Origin: UBA1412 sp964609795
GTDB lineage: Bacteria > Verrucomicrobiota > Verrucomicrobiia > Limisphaerales > UBA1412
DNA length: 56,440 nucleotides
Assembly (NCBI GenBank): GCA_964609795.1
Contig: CAZSTC010000005.1
Location: forward strand, 1-56,440
Direction: 5' to 3'
Made by a program: the position numbers and the translations under genes. The stretch's first letter is position 1, and each line of letters opens with the position of its first letter. The notes beneath the pieces were generated by a model. The model was not told the DNA's origin. It made no database searches and was given only the letters and a program-made list of their open reading frames with translations. Positions 16,434 through 25,038 of the stretch are shown piece after piece.

Positions 16434-18224
16434 TTAAGCCTTCAGCACCTCAATGAATGCCTCCTGGGGAATATTCACAGACCCAAAAGCCTTCATACGC
16501 TTTTTACCCTCTTTTTGCTTTTCCAGAAGTTTTCTTTTGCGCGAGATATCGCCGCCATAACACTTAGCCGTCACATCCTTACGGTATGCGCGCACGGTTT
16601 CGCGAGCGACAATCTTGCCGCCCACAGCCGCCTGGATAGGAATTGTAAACTGCTGACTGGGGATCACCTCTTTGAGCTTTGCTGCCAGGGCTCTGCCGCG
16701 TCCGTCTGCTTTTTCCCGATGGACAATACACGAAAAAGCATCCACCGGCTCATTATTTACCATAATGTCAAGTTTCACCATATTCGCGCGCTGATAGCCT
16801 TCATGCTCATAATCCATGGAACCATAACCGCGAGTCGTGCTTTTAATCCGGTCGTGAAAATCAATCAGAATTTCATTCAACGGAATTAGAGAGCTGAGCA
16901 TAACTCGTTTTGAATCCAATGTTTCCGTATTAATAATCACACCGCGCTTTTCTTGAACCAAGGCCAGCATATCCCCAATGTATTCATTAGGGCAGAGAAT
17001 AAAAGCCTTCACTATCGGTTCCTCGATCCACTGAATGTAGTTGGGCTCGGGCAATAGAACAGGGTTATCCACCTCAATCATTTCACCACTGGTCAACTTT
17101 ACGTGGTAAACCACACTGGGATATGTGGCAATAATTGCCATCTCATACTCTCTGCGAAGACGCTCCTGCACAATCTCCATGTGCAGCAACCCCAAGAAAC
17201 CGCAGCGAAAGCCAAAACCCAGAGCGGCGGAAGACTCCACCTGATAGACAAAAGCCGGATCATTAAGCTGGAGCTTTGACAGATTGACCTTCAAGTGTTC
17301 AAAATCGCCTGAGTTAACCGGATAAAGCCCACTGAAAACCATGGGATGTACCTCCTGAAAACCAGGAACTTCATCACTCGGATTGCGCGGATCGGTCAAA
17401 GTATCCCCCATCTTGACGTCCAGCGGGCTCTTGATATTTGCCGTAAAGTACCCAGTTTCTCCAGTCTGAAGCTCTTCCCGAATATAAGGTTTTGGATTAA
17501 AACTACCTACCTCCTTAATTTCAACCGTCTTGCCTGTGCGCAACAGCTTTACGTTCATCCCTGGCTTTAAAGTACCATTATAAATGCGAACATGGGTCAC
17601 GACACCCTTGTAAGTATCAAAGTAGGAATCATAGCCGAGCGCCTGCAGTGAAGGCGCCATTGTCGGTTTAGGCGGAGGAATACGCTCAATAATTGCTTCG
17701 AGAATTTCTTCAATTCCGATTCCCTCCTTGGCGCTGGCCAGGATGGCTCCATCAGAGGGCAAAGCTAAAATATCCTCAATCTGCTTTTTAGCCATTTCGA
17801 TGTTGGCGTGGGGCAGATCGATCTTGTTAATAACAGGGATAATTTCCAGATTCTTTTTGACCGCCAAATGATAGTTCGCAACAGTTTGAGCCTCAACCCC
17901 CTGAGCGGCATCTACAATCAGAATAGCCCCTTCACATGCACTTAGACTGCGGGAAACTTCATAAGTGAAATCCACATGGCCCGGAGTATCTATCAAGTTG
18001 AGCTCGTAGACTTCCCCGTTACGTGCTTTGTAAAACATCGTGACCGGGTGCGACTTGATCGTGATACCACGTTCGCGCTCCAGATCCATTGAATCAAGAA
18101 GCTGCTCCTCCATTTCACGCTCAGAAATTGTTCCGGTAAGCGCTAGCAGCCGATCCGATAATGTCGTCTTCCCGTGATCAATATGCGCTATAATGCAAAA
18201 GTTCCGTATATACTTTAATTCCAT
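16434..18224 (-). CDS. lepA: elongation factor 4
   Basis: Ribosome-associated translational GTPase that acts on stalled or mistranslocated ribosomes. The protein from this ATG is 596 aa, the usual LepA length. It has G1 AHIDHGKTTLSDRL, G2/G3 around GITIKSHPV and DTPGHVDFTYEVSRSL, G4 NKIDLP, then domain II, the EF-G-like domains and the unique C-terminal domain ending in KKRMKAFGSVNIPQEAFI. The frame is open 22 codons further upstream, but MELKYIRNF matches the family start. Confidence 0.96.
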   Translation of the reverse strand: MELKYIRNFCIIAHIDHGKTTLSDRLLALTGTISEREMEEQLLDSMDLERERGITIKSHPVTMFYKARNGEVYELNLIDTPGHVDFTYEVSRSLSACEGAILIVDAAQGVEAQTVANYHLAVKKNLEIIPVINKIDLPHANIEMAKKQIEDILALPSDGAILASAKEGIGIEEILEAIIERIPPPKPTMAPSLQALGYDSYFDTYKGVVTHVRIYNGTLKPGMNVKLLRTGKTVEIKEVGSFNPKPYIREELQTGETGYFTANIKSPLDVKMGDTLTDPRNPSDEVPGFQEVHPMVFSGLYPVNSGDFEHLKVNLSKLQLNDPAFVYQVESSAALGFGFRCGFLGLLHMEIVQERLRREYEMAIIATYPSVVYHVKLTSGEMIEVDNPVLLPEPNYIQWIEEPIVKAFILCPNEYIGDMLALVQEKRGVIINTETLDSKRVMLSSLIPLNEILIDFHDRIKSTTRGYGSMDYEHEGYQRANMVKLDIMVNNEPVDAFSCIVHREKADGRGRALAAKLKEVIPSQQFTIPIQAAVGGKIVARETVRAYRKDVTAKCYGGDISRKRKLLEKQKEGKKRMKAFGSVNIPQEAFIEVLKA

Positions 18225-18361
18225 TTCTTCAAAAGCCTTGCGCCCTATTTTACAAGCAGCAACTCTCAGGCCCGCCGAATGTTTCGCCATAAAACGGCGT
18301 CAGTAAACTATCTTCTCAGAACAGGTTCGGCAAGCTTAAAATGGCAGAGGCCAACCGTCCA

Positions 18362-18901
18362 TCAACCATTGTGTTGGCGAGCCAAAATCCACAACAGATC
18401 CGATAACCTATTTAGATAAACGGCGTCTTTATGGAGTTCAAGAGAATCGTCAACTTCGTCGCTCTTTAAAACCTTCCAAAGGCAGCGCTCAGCGCGACGG
18501 CAAACCGTTCGGGCAAAGTGGAGTATTGCAGTAAGCTGATGATCTCCCGGGATAACCCATTCATGAACAGAGGGTATTCGGGATTCTAATAAATGGATTT
18601 TCTGCTCAATCCAATCAATATCCTGTTGGCAGATTACCTCAAATCCAGAATTTTTAAACCGCTCACAATCGGAGGGTAAAACCATCACCTTTGACATCAA
18701 CTTAATCAAATGCTTTTGGGTAGTGAAGAGAGTCTCAGCCGATTCAGGAAATTCTGACATCTGTGACCGAGCCATCCCCAGTACCGCACTCAGCTCATCT
18801 ACTGCTCCGCAAGCAAAGATGCGATCATCCGTCTTGGAGATGCGCCTTTCAAAAAGGAGTCCCGTTGTTCCGTCGTCTCCGGTCTTGCTGGTAATACTCA
18901 C
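18362..18901 (-). CDS. cob(I)yrinic acid a,c-diamide / PduO-type ATP:cob(I)alamin adenosyltransferase
   Basis: Transfers the adenosyl group of ATP to cob(I)alamin to make coenzyme B12. The 179-aa protein has the PduO/MMAB N-terminal TKTGDDGTTGL-like segment (SKTGDDGTTGLLFERRISK), CGAVDELSAVLGMARS, and the C-terminal active-site region RTVCRRAERCL with NRLSDLLWILAR. These identify the PduO rather than the CobA family. The start is a GTG at 18901. No B12-dependent enzyme gene is adjacent, so the client enzyme is elsewhere. It lies between glnD and lepA. Confidence 0.9.
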   Translation of the reverse strand: MSITSKTGDDGTTGLLFERRISKTDDRIFACGAVDELSAVLGMARSQMSEFPESAETLFTTQKHLIKLMSKVMVLPSDCERFKNSGFEVICQQDIDWIEQKIHLLESRIPSVHEWVIPGDHQLTAILHFARTVCRRAERCLWKVLKSDEVDDSLELHKDAVYLNRLSDLLWILARQHNG

Positions 18902-18925
18902 AATCTTTAATTCGTTATTTTAAAT

Positions 18926-21757
18926 TTAGGAAACCTCAGGCCGCGGTGAGTAGCTCCCCCCTCGTCTGCCCTTGGCTATCTGTTGCTTAAGCGCCTCAAT
19001 GGCTTTATGCAAGCTGGCTTCTATCGCCTTCAAGCGCTCGGGTTCAGTAATTTTATTGCCGATGCAATCGGTAATCAGAAATCGGTCAATAGCAACTCCC
19101 TTTTCGGTGAAGTTACTCGATGAAATAATGTCTGCTCCCAATTGAGAAAGAGCCCGAGTCAAGATATAGAGTAAGCCGATATAATCTTCTGACTGCACCT
19201 GCACTGCCGTGTACTTACGTGAATTATCCAAGTCAAATGTGACCTTCGTGGGAATGCTGAAATGCTCTCGATGTTCCTGCTCATATGAAGGCCGTTTACT
19301 ATAAGATTTCATCATCAGCTCTTCCAGATTCACGGCATCGCAAAGAGCATCTTCCAAAACTCCTTCAAAAGCTTCTCTTTGCCGAACGGATGGCAAGCCC
19401 GTTTCATCCACACTTAAAACATGAAATGAATCCAAAGCAATTCCATCCTGCCTCACAAAAATTTGAGCATTAAAAATAGTCAATCCGCTGGCCGTGAGCG
19501 CACCGCAGATTTTATTAAAAAGCCCCCGTTGGTGATGTGCGCAAACAGTCACACGCGAACACCCCTGATGCAGCAGCCGTTCCCAGGCAATTTTGCATAT
19601 TGCCTGCAGAGGGCCTGTTTCTTGCGGAGCCTTCTGCAAACTGAAAATCATACTCAAATGGCGGATAATCTGCTTAGGGGAAAAAACCCTGCGATAACGC
19701 TCCGGCATCAAATTCAAGTGCCTTTCTATCTCTTCCAAACTGAAAGAGTTGTCAGCGATCTGCGTCAACTGCCGCAGTAAATGGTTTCTTTGGCGGAGTG
19801 TCCCGGCGGCTTCCTGCCCCGCCTCTGGATCAGCCAGCATGTTCATCGTCCGCTTATAAATTGCCCACAACAGCAATTCTTTAAAACCGGTCCAAAGACT
19901 TTTACTCGTCCCCAGAGTATCCGCAAAGGAAAGCAAGAATAACAAATTCAACCGCTCCGGTGTTTCCATGTGATTGGCGACATCCTGAATCACAGCACTA
20001 CTATAAACATCTTTTTGTGTCGCAACCTGAAAAAGATAAAGATGGTTTTCTACCAGAAAAATCAAAAGTTCCTTGTCCACTTCGTCCAGACCCATTCGAT
20101 CTGCCACTTTTTCTGCCATGACTGTAGAAGCCTCGTCATGCTTGCCCTTACAACGGGCACCCTTGCCTACATCATGCAAAAGCAATGCTAAATATAAAAT
20201 ATGCGGATTCTCTATTTTCTGAAAAATCTCTTCAAATTGCGAATACGGCAGTTCCTTTGCCTGCCAAACCTTATCCAGTTCCTCGATACAAACCAAAGTG
20301 TGTTCATCTGCCGCATAGCGATGAAAAAACTCGTGCTGCACCAGGCAAGTCAGTTTGCCAAATTCCGGAAGATAATCCCCCAGGAGCCCTGTCTCATGCA
20401 TAATACGCAAAATGGGAGCCACCGCGCCGCGCTGATGAAGTATATCCAGAAACGTATCCCTCACCAGAGGGTTGCGCCTGAAATCATCATTGCTCAATGA
20501 AACCAGCTCTCGCAGACGGTGAATTAAATCCGGATGCATGGAGAGGCCGCGCTGCTGAACCACCAGGAAAAGACGCATCAGCCGTCCCGGATCCCGCAAA
20601 AAAACTGAGACCTGCGGTGCCCGCACCCAACCATCAACCACTCTGAAACCGTCAATCGTATAGCTTTTACGTCGGAAGAGAGAGGTTAATGAGGGTAGGA
20701 TTCCCTTCTCCGGTGCTAAGGCAAAACGTTGCTCGAGCGTATTCGAAATCAAATGGATGTTGCGCATGTGCGTATAAAGCTCTTTCATGAACTTTTCGAT
20801 GCGCCGGGCCGGAGACTTATCTTTAAAGCCCAGATGCTTGGCAACGGTCGGCTGAACCGCTTTAAAAAGAATATCTGTTGCTCGATTTGTGAGATAGTGC
20901 AAGTCATTGCGCACACGAAGCAAAAAATCATGCGCCTTTCTCACTTGGGTCAACTCCCGCTCCGTAAGATGCCCGCTTTTCCTCAATTCTTCCAGGTTCC
21001 AGGTGCGCAGCTTAAACCAGGCCAACCAAATTAAATTATGAAAATCCCGCAATCCGCCGCAGCCATTTTTCAAATCAGGCTCGAGCATGGTCGGTGAATT
21101 TCCATATTTTTCGTGGCGCCTTATTTGGTCTTCCTGTCGGTCCCTGATATACTGATGTTCATGATGCCTGATACATTCCTGAAAAATTTGTTTCTGGAGT
21201 TCTGAGTAAAGGGAGCGACTCCCGGCAATCCTGCGAGTCTCAATCAGAGACGTTTTGGCAAGCATGTCCTGATTCGCGACCTCCACACATTCATTCAGGG
21301 TTCGAACCGAATGCCCTACCTTGAAGGGAATGTCGTAGAGAGTGTAGAGAATATGCTCCACTATGAGCTTCAAAAAAGGATGTTGCTCTTCGCCTTTGAG
21401 CAACCGACCATCATGCAAAAACATGAGATCTATATCCGAAAACGGATTCAACTCTCTTCGTCCATATCCCCCCAGGGCTACCAGGGCAACAGCCGGAACT
21501 TTACTTTCACCACTCTCCTCCTGGTAGACTCTCTTTACATCCTGGTACAACCGAATCAGCATTGCATCCAGCACACGAGTCTGAGCCTGACAAACCTCCA
21601 GGCCCGAATATCCATCTCTGTGATATGCCTGCAATTGCTGACGCCAGGCTTTGACGTAACGCCGATAGCGGACCATATTGTCGTGCGGAAGCTTTCCTTC
21701 AGGAAGCCGAAGTCGCTTTTTCGCATCTTCATCTATCATTTCCAGGAGCGTTTTCAT
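18926..21757 (-). CDS. glnD: [protein-PII] uridylyltransferase / uridylyl-removing enzyme
   Basis: Bifunctional nitrogen sensor that uridylylates and deuridylylates PII proteins according to glutamine. Domains in order: nucleotidyltransferase with GGYGRRELNPFSDIDLMFL, GlnD PII-UTase helical domain with LKNGCGGLRDFHNLIW, an HD hydrolase with LALLLHDVGKG, and two C-terminal ACT domains. The ATG at 21757 gives 943 aa and places the GGYGRRE motif at about residue 95, as in E. coli GlnD. The frame is open to a TTG at 21871, which is less likely. No glnB or amtB gene is in the window. Confidence 0.92.
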   Translation of the reverse strand: MKTLLEMIDEDAKKRLRLPEGKLPHDNMVRYRRYVKAWRQQLQAYHRDGYSGLEVCQAQTRVLDAMLIRLYQDVKRVYQEESGESKVPAVALVALGGYGRRELNPFSDIDLMFLHDGRLLKGEEQHPFLKLIVEHILYTLYDIPFKVGHSVRTLNECVEVANQDMLAKTSLIETRRIAGSRSLYSELQKQIFQECIRHHEHQYIRDRQEDQIRRHEKYGNSPTMLEPDLKNGCGGLRDFHNLIWLAWFKLRTWNLEELRKSGHLTERELTQVRKAHDFLLRVRNDLHYLTNRATDILFKAVQPTVAKHLGFKDKSPARRIEKFMKELYTHMRNIHLISNTLEQRFALAPEKGILPSLTSLFRRKSYTIDGFRVVDGWVRAPQVSVFLRDPGRLMRLFLVVQQRGLSMHPDLIHRLRELVSLSNDDFRRNPLVRDTFLDILHQRGAVAPILRIMHETGLLGDYLPEFGKLTCLVQHEFFHRYAADEHTLVCIEELDKVWQAKELPYSQFEEIFQKIENPHILYLALLLHDVGKGARCKGKHDEASTVMAEKVADRMGLDEVDKELLIFLVENHLYLFQVATQKDVYSSAVIQDVANHMETPERLNLLFLLSFADTLGTSKSLWTGFKELLLWAIYKRTMNMLADPEAGQEAAGTLRQRNHLLRQLTQIADNSFSLEEIERHLNLMPERYRRVFSPKQIIRHLSMIFSLQKAPQETGPLQAICKIAWERLLHQGCSRVTVCAHHQRGLFNKICGALTASGLTIFNAQIFVRQDGIALDSFHVLSVDETGLPSVRQREAFEGVLEDALCDAVNLEELMMKSYSKRPSYEQEHREHFSIPTKVTFDLDNSRKYTAVQVQSEDYIGLLYILTRALSQLGADIISSSNFTEKGVAIDRFLITDCIGNKITEPERLKAIEASLHKAIEALKQQIAKGRRGGSYSPRPEVS

Positions 21758-21979
21758 GTAGTCTGCTTTGGATCGGCTATCGTTAATATCTACCCCGTCC
21801 GTCACAAGCAAATTTGTTGGCCCGAAGCCAAGTTTCTTCGCAGATTCTAGTTGAACGGGAGAATATTTCAATAAGTTTTGAACTTCAAAGACATTCAGCT
21901 TTTCAATTCCGAGCCATTTTTCTGGATTTTATCCCTGCTATCTGATATCCTCTCTTCATTGAAACGAGCGTTTAGGCTA

Positions 21980-23218
21980 ATGAAAACATTTTTAATAGGA
22001 GTTATCGCAAGCTTACTGATAGGAGCTTCTGCTATGGCGCAAGACAAGGATACTTTTAAAGGCTCAGACACGTTACCCCAGTTGTTGATGTCTGAAAATG
22101 GGCAAGAAATCAAGACTCTGGATGAATGGCAAACCGTCCGGCGTCCCGAACTGCTCAAAATATTCACCGAAGAGATGTACGGATGTATGCCCGGGCTCCC
22201 GGAGAAAATTAAATATACCGTTTTTGAGAGCAGCACAAATGCGCTTGAAGGAATAGCAACACGCAAACAGATCACCATTTCAATGCTTAATAAAGGTCAT
22301 CAGACCAGCGTAGATTTGCTCCTCTATCTGCCTAACGCGGTTAAGAAACCGGCTCCGCTCTTTTTAACCCTCAATTTTAAGGGGAACCACGCCATTTCAG
22401 ATGAGCCGGAAATTAAAATCTGTGAAAAGATGATGGCTCCCTCTGATAAAACACCTTATCCCCGCGCTGATGCCTCCTCCCGTTGGCCTCTAAAGCTTAT
22501 CCTGGGCAAAGGGTATGCCTTGGCCACTATGGCTCGCGGCGATATCGCTATTGATGGGAAAGGGTATCCTACCAATAACGTCCTGGGTCTTTTCCCTGAG
22601 CTGCAAAACCGGGACGATAATTTCAGCACCATTGGAGCCTGGGCCTGGACTTTGAGCCGCGCATTGGATTATTTGGAAAAACAGCCCGAGATTAATCCTG
22701 AGCAGGTTGTCGTCTTGGGCCACTCGCGCTTGGGCAAAACTGCTCTCTGGGCCGGAGCCAATGATCCGCGCTTTAGCGCTGTAATCAGCAATGACTCCGG
22801 AGCCGGCGGAGCGGCCTTGTCTCGCAGAATGATGGGTGAAACCATTGGTGATCTCTGCAAAAACTTCCCTTACTGGTTCTGCGAAAATTTCCAAAAATAT
22901 GTAGGGCATGACAAGGAAATGCCCTTTGACCAGCATCAGTTAATGGCGCTAATCGCTCCCCGCCATATCTACGTTGCCAGCGCTCAGGATGACGCTTGGG
23001 CAGACCCTGAAGGCGAATTCACAAGCTTGATGTTAGCCAACTCCGTATTCGAACTCTTTGGGATCCGAAACGCTTTGCCGGGGACTAAAATGCCCTCGGT
23101 AAATTCTCCTCTTCGCTGGCATAATGGCTACCATATGCGAACAGGAAAACACGATCTGACGGAATATGACTGGCAGAATTATATCGATTTTTTGGATAAA
23201 CATTTTAAACACGAATAA
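21980..23218 (+). CDS. CE15-like glucuronoyl esterase
   Basis: Exported alpha/beta-hydrolase (412 aa) that probably cleaves ester bonds between glucuronic acid side chains of xylan and lignin alcohols. A Sec signal (MKTFLIGVIASLLIGASAMA) precedes a catalytic domain with the nucleophile Ser in VVLGHSRLGKTALWAG, NDSGAGGAALSRRMMGET, which holds the acidic residue region, and His in WHNGYHMRTGKHDLTEYDW. These are hallmarks of bacterial CE15. The start is set at the ATG before the signal peptide; the frame is open further upstream. Two tandem secreted proteins follow within six bases, suggesting one operon. The exact substrate is not known. Confidence 0.88.
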   Translation: MKTFLIGVIASLLIGASAMAQDKDTFKGSDTLPQLLMSENGQEIKTLDEWQTVRRPELLKIFTEEMYGCMPGLPEKIKYTVFESSTNALEGIATRKQITISMLNKGHQTSVDLLLYLPNAVKKPAPLFLTLNFKGNHAISDEPEIKICEKMMAPSDKTPYPRADASSRWPLKLILGKGYALATMARGDIAIDGKGYPTNNVLGLFPELQNRDDNFSTIGAWAWTLSRALDYLEKQPEINPEQVVVLGHSRLGKTALWAGANDPRFSAVISNDSGAGGAALSRRMMGETIGDLCKNFPYWFCENFQKYVGHDKEMPFDQHQLMALIAPRHIYVASAQDDAWADPEGEFTSLMLANSVFELFGIRNALPGTKMPSVNSPLRWHNGYHMRTGKHDLTEYDWQNYIDFLDKHFKHE

Positions 23219-23223
23219 GAACT

Positions 23224-24138
23224 ATGAAAAAAAACCTATCCCTAATTAAGGCTGCGGCCATTCTCGTTTCCTGGGCAGTTATATGCACTGTTCAACTGAA
23301 CGTTTCTGCCAAAACGCCCCCTCCGTCAGGAGAAAACAACAAACAAACCGGCAAGTATCGACAGTATAACGCCTACACAGATGTCGGCTATGTGAAACCC
23401 TACAATTGGCAACGGGCCCAGGGACTCACCTGTGATGGCGTCTACTACTATTTTGCAGGACATAACGACCCGACCGGCGAACTGGCTGATATCCATAAAA
23501 TCCGAATGGCTGACAATGAAGAAGTCGCACTTTTTGATAAAAAAGCTCCCATGCACAGTCCGGGCCTGGATTGGAACGAATACAACGATACTATTCTCTC
23601 CTGCTGCTATGGTCCTAAACTGACTCCTTGTGTTTGGGAGCTGGATAAAAACAGCGGTGAATCGATTAATCGCTGGGATTGCCCAGAAGTCGGCCTGAAG
23701 GCCGGCGGACTCATTGCCTGGGTGAAGAAAAATGATATTATTCTTCTGACATCCACAGAAAACGGCGCCAACCTCGGTTTCACAAAACTCACGTTATTGC
23801 CAGACGGAAAATTCAAAGAGTGCGGAACCTGGTATTACTCTGAAACCAATCTCGGCGTCCCCCAGGGCATGGATTATAAAGACGGCTGCATCTGGTTCCT
23901 GACCGATGCCGGCAAAACGGTGAATGATAACCCTCACTCTATTTACGTCCTCAAACTCAATAACAACAAAAAGAAAACAGTTTCTGTTCTTAGGGAATAC
24001 CGTGTCGATTTAAAGGTAGAGACTGAAGGCCTCAGCTTTGATACTGAGGGCACTCTCTATTTTGGAACAGCAGAGGAAAAGATTTATAGGATTGATCATC
24101 AATATAAAAAGATGAAACCCTGGAAGGAACCCAAATAA
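23224..24138 (+). CDS. secreted protein of unknown function, tandem paralogue 1
   Basis: A 304-aa exported protein: signal peptide of about 30 residues, then a body rich in aromatic and Asp/Gly turns suggestive of a beta-propeller. Family not recognised. It shares long segments with the next gene, such as GVYYYFAGH and ADIHKIR, SETNLGVPQG, DAGKTVNDNPH and YFGTAEEKIY. It begins five bases after the CE15 esterase stop, so it is likely cotranscribed. It may bind or modify a carbohydrate or act as a lactonase-like propeller, but this is speculation. Confidence 0.8.
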   Translation: MKKNLSLIKAAAILVSWAVICTVQLNVSAKTPPPSGENNKQTGKYRQYNAYTDVGYVKPYNWQRAQGLTCDGVYYYFAGHNDPTGELADIHKIRMADNEEVALFDKKAPMHSPGLDWNEYNDTILSCCYGPKLTPCVWELDKNSGESINRWDCPEVGLKAGGLIAWVKKNDIILLTSTENGANLGFTKLTLLPDGKFKECGTWYYSETNLGVPQGMDYKDGCIWFLTDAGKTVNDNPHSIYVLKLNNNKKKTVSVLREYRVDLKVETEGLSFDTEGTLYFGTAEEKIYRIDHQYKKMKPWKEPK

Positions 24139-24142
24139 GCTC

Positions 24143-24997
24143 GTGAGAAAAACATATATTACTTGTCTGAGCCTCTTTGCCACCGGTGCCATTTTCTGTT
24201 CCGGTATCCTGGCGGAGGATATTGTTTACAACCCGTACCGGGATGTTGCATATAAAAAGCCAACTGATTGGCAATGCGCTCAGGGCCTCTGTTGTGATGG
24301 CATATACTACTACTTTGCCGGCCACCACGATATAACCAAAGAGAACGCAGATATTCACAAGATCCGTGTTTTCGATAATCTGGAAGTGGCTCTCTTTGAG
24401 AAAAAAGGCCCTATGCACAGCGCCGAACTTCTCTGGTTTAAACCTCACGATACTCTCCTGGCCTGCTCCGGAGGTAATAACCGGAAACCCTTTGTATGGG
24501 AGCTGAATAAGGAAAACGGGAAAACTCTCAATCAATGGGATTTTGAGGGCTTTGGTGAAAATGGCGGTGCTCTCATCGCTTGGATTAAAGATGAGGATAT
24601 CTACCTTTTTACTTCCGGTCAGGATGGTGGTAAGATTTCCTTTACCCACCTCACTCTAAAGGAAAGCGGTAAGTTTATCGATCACGGCACCTGGCGTTAC
24701 TCAGAAACCAATCTGGGAGTCCCCCAGGGCTTGGACTATCGTGATGGCTTCCTCTACTACCTGGCTGATGCAGGGAAAACGGTGAACGATAACCCTCACG
24801 CCATCTACAAAATTAAGCTCGAAGACGATCAACCAAAAACGGTCTCAGTTTTTGAGGAATATCGAGTAAATATCTCTGTTGAAACGGAAGGTTTCAGCAT
24901 TGCTCCGGATGGGAGTGTCTATTTTGGCACTGCTGAGGAAAAGATTTACAAGCTGGATTCCAAGTACGATAAGCTGTTGGACTATCGTAAAAAGTAG
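24143..24997 (+). CDS. secreted protein of unknown function, tandem paralogue 2
   Basis: A 284-aa exported protein starting at a GTG (24143) four bases after the previous stop, with a signal peptide ending near GILAED. Its body aligns along its whole length with the preceding gene, which indicates tandem duplication. The shared blocks are IYYYFAGH, SETNLGVPQG, DAGKTVNDNPH and YFGTAEEKIY. The first copy has an extra Pro/Asn-rich linker after the signal that is absent here. Function unknown; context suggests a role beside the CE15 esterase. It ends convergently with comEC, with a hairpin between. Confidence 0.8.
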   Translation: MRKTYITCLSLFATGAIFCSGILAEDIVYNPYRDVAYKKPTDWQCAQGLCCDGIYYYFAGHHDITKENADIHKIRVFDNLEVALFEKKGPMHSAELLWFKPHDTLLACSGGNNRKPFVWELNKENGKTLNQWDFEGFGENGGALIAWIKDEDIYLFTSGQDGGKISFTHLTLKESGKFIDHGTWRYSETNLGVPQGLDYRDGFLYYLADAGKTVNDNPHAIYKIKLEDDQPKTVSVFEEYRVNISVETEGFSIAPDGSVYFGTAEEKIYKLDSKYDKLLDYRKK

Positions 24998-25008
24998 AAA
25001 ATAACATC

Positions 25009-25038
25009 GGGAAGATCAGAACTCATACTGATCTTCCC
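25009..25038. terminator. perfect 11-bp hairpin between converging genes
   Basis: GGGAAGATCAG (25009-25019) pairs perfectly with CTGATCTTCCC (25028-25038) around an eight-base loop. It lies between the second tandem paralogue and comEC and overlaps the last codons of comEC. On the minus strand it is followed by a T-rich stretch, on the plus strand less so. It is likely a terminator for the comEC transcript and possibly bidirectional. Confidence 0.55.

Noticed and set aside
24032..24649. 205-codon minus frame opposite the tandem secreted proteins
   Set aside because: It overlaps the end of one paralogue and start of the other; the plus genes have signal peptides and conserved blocks, this frame has none.
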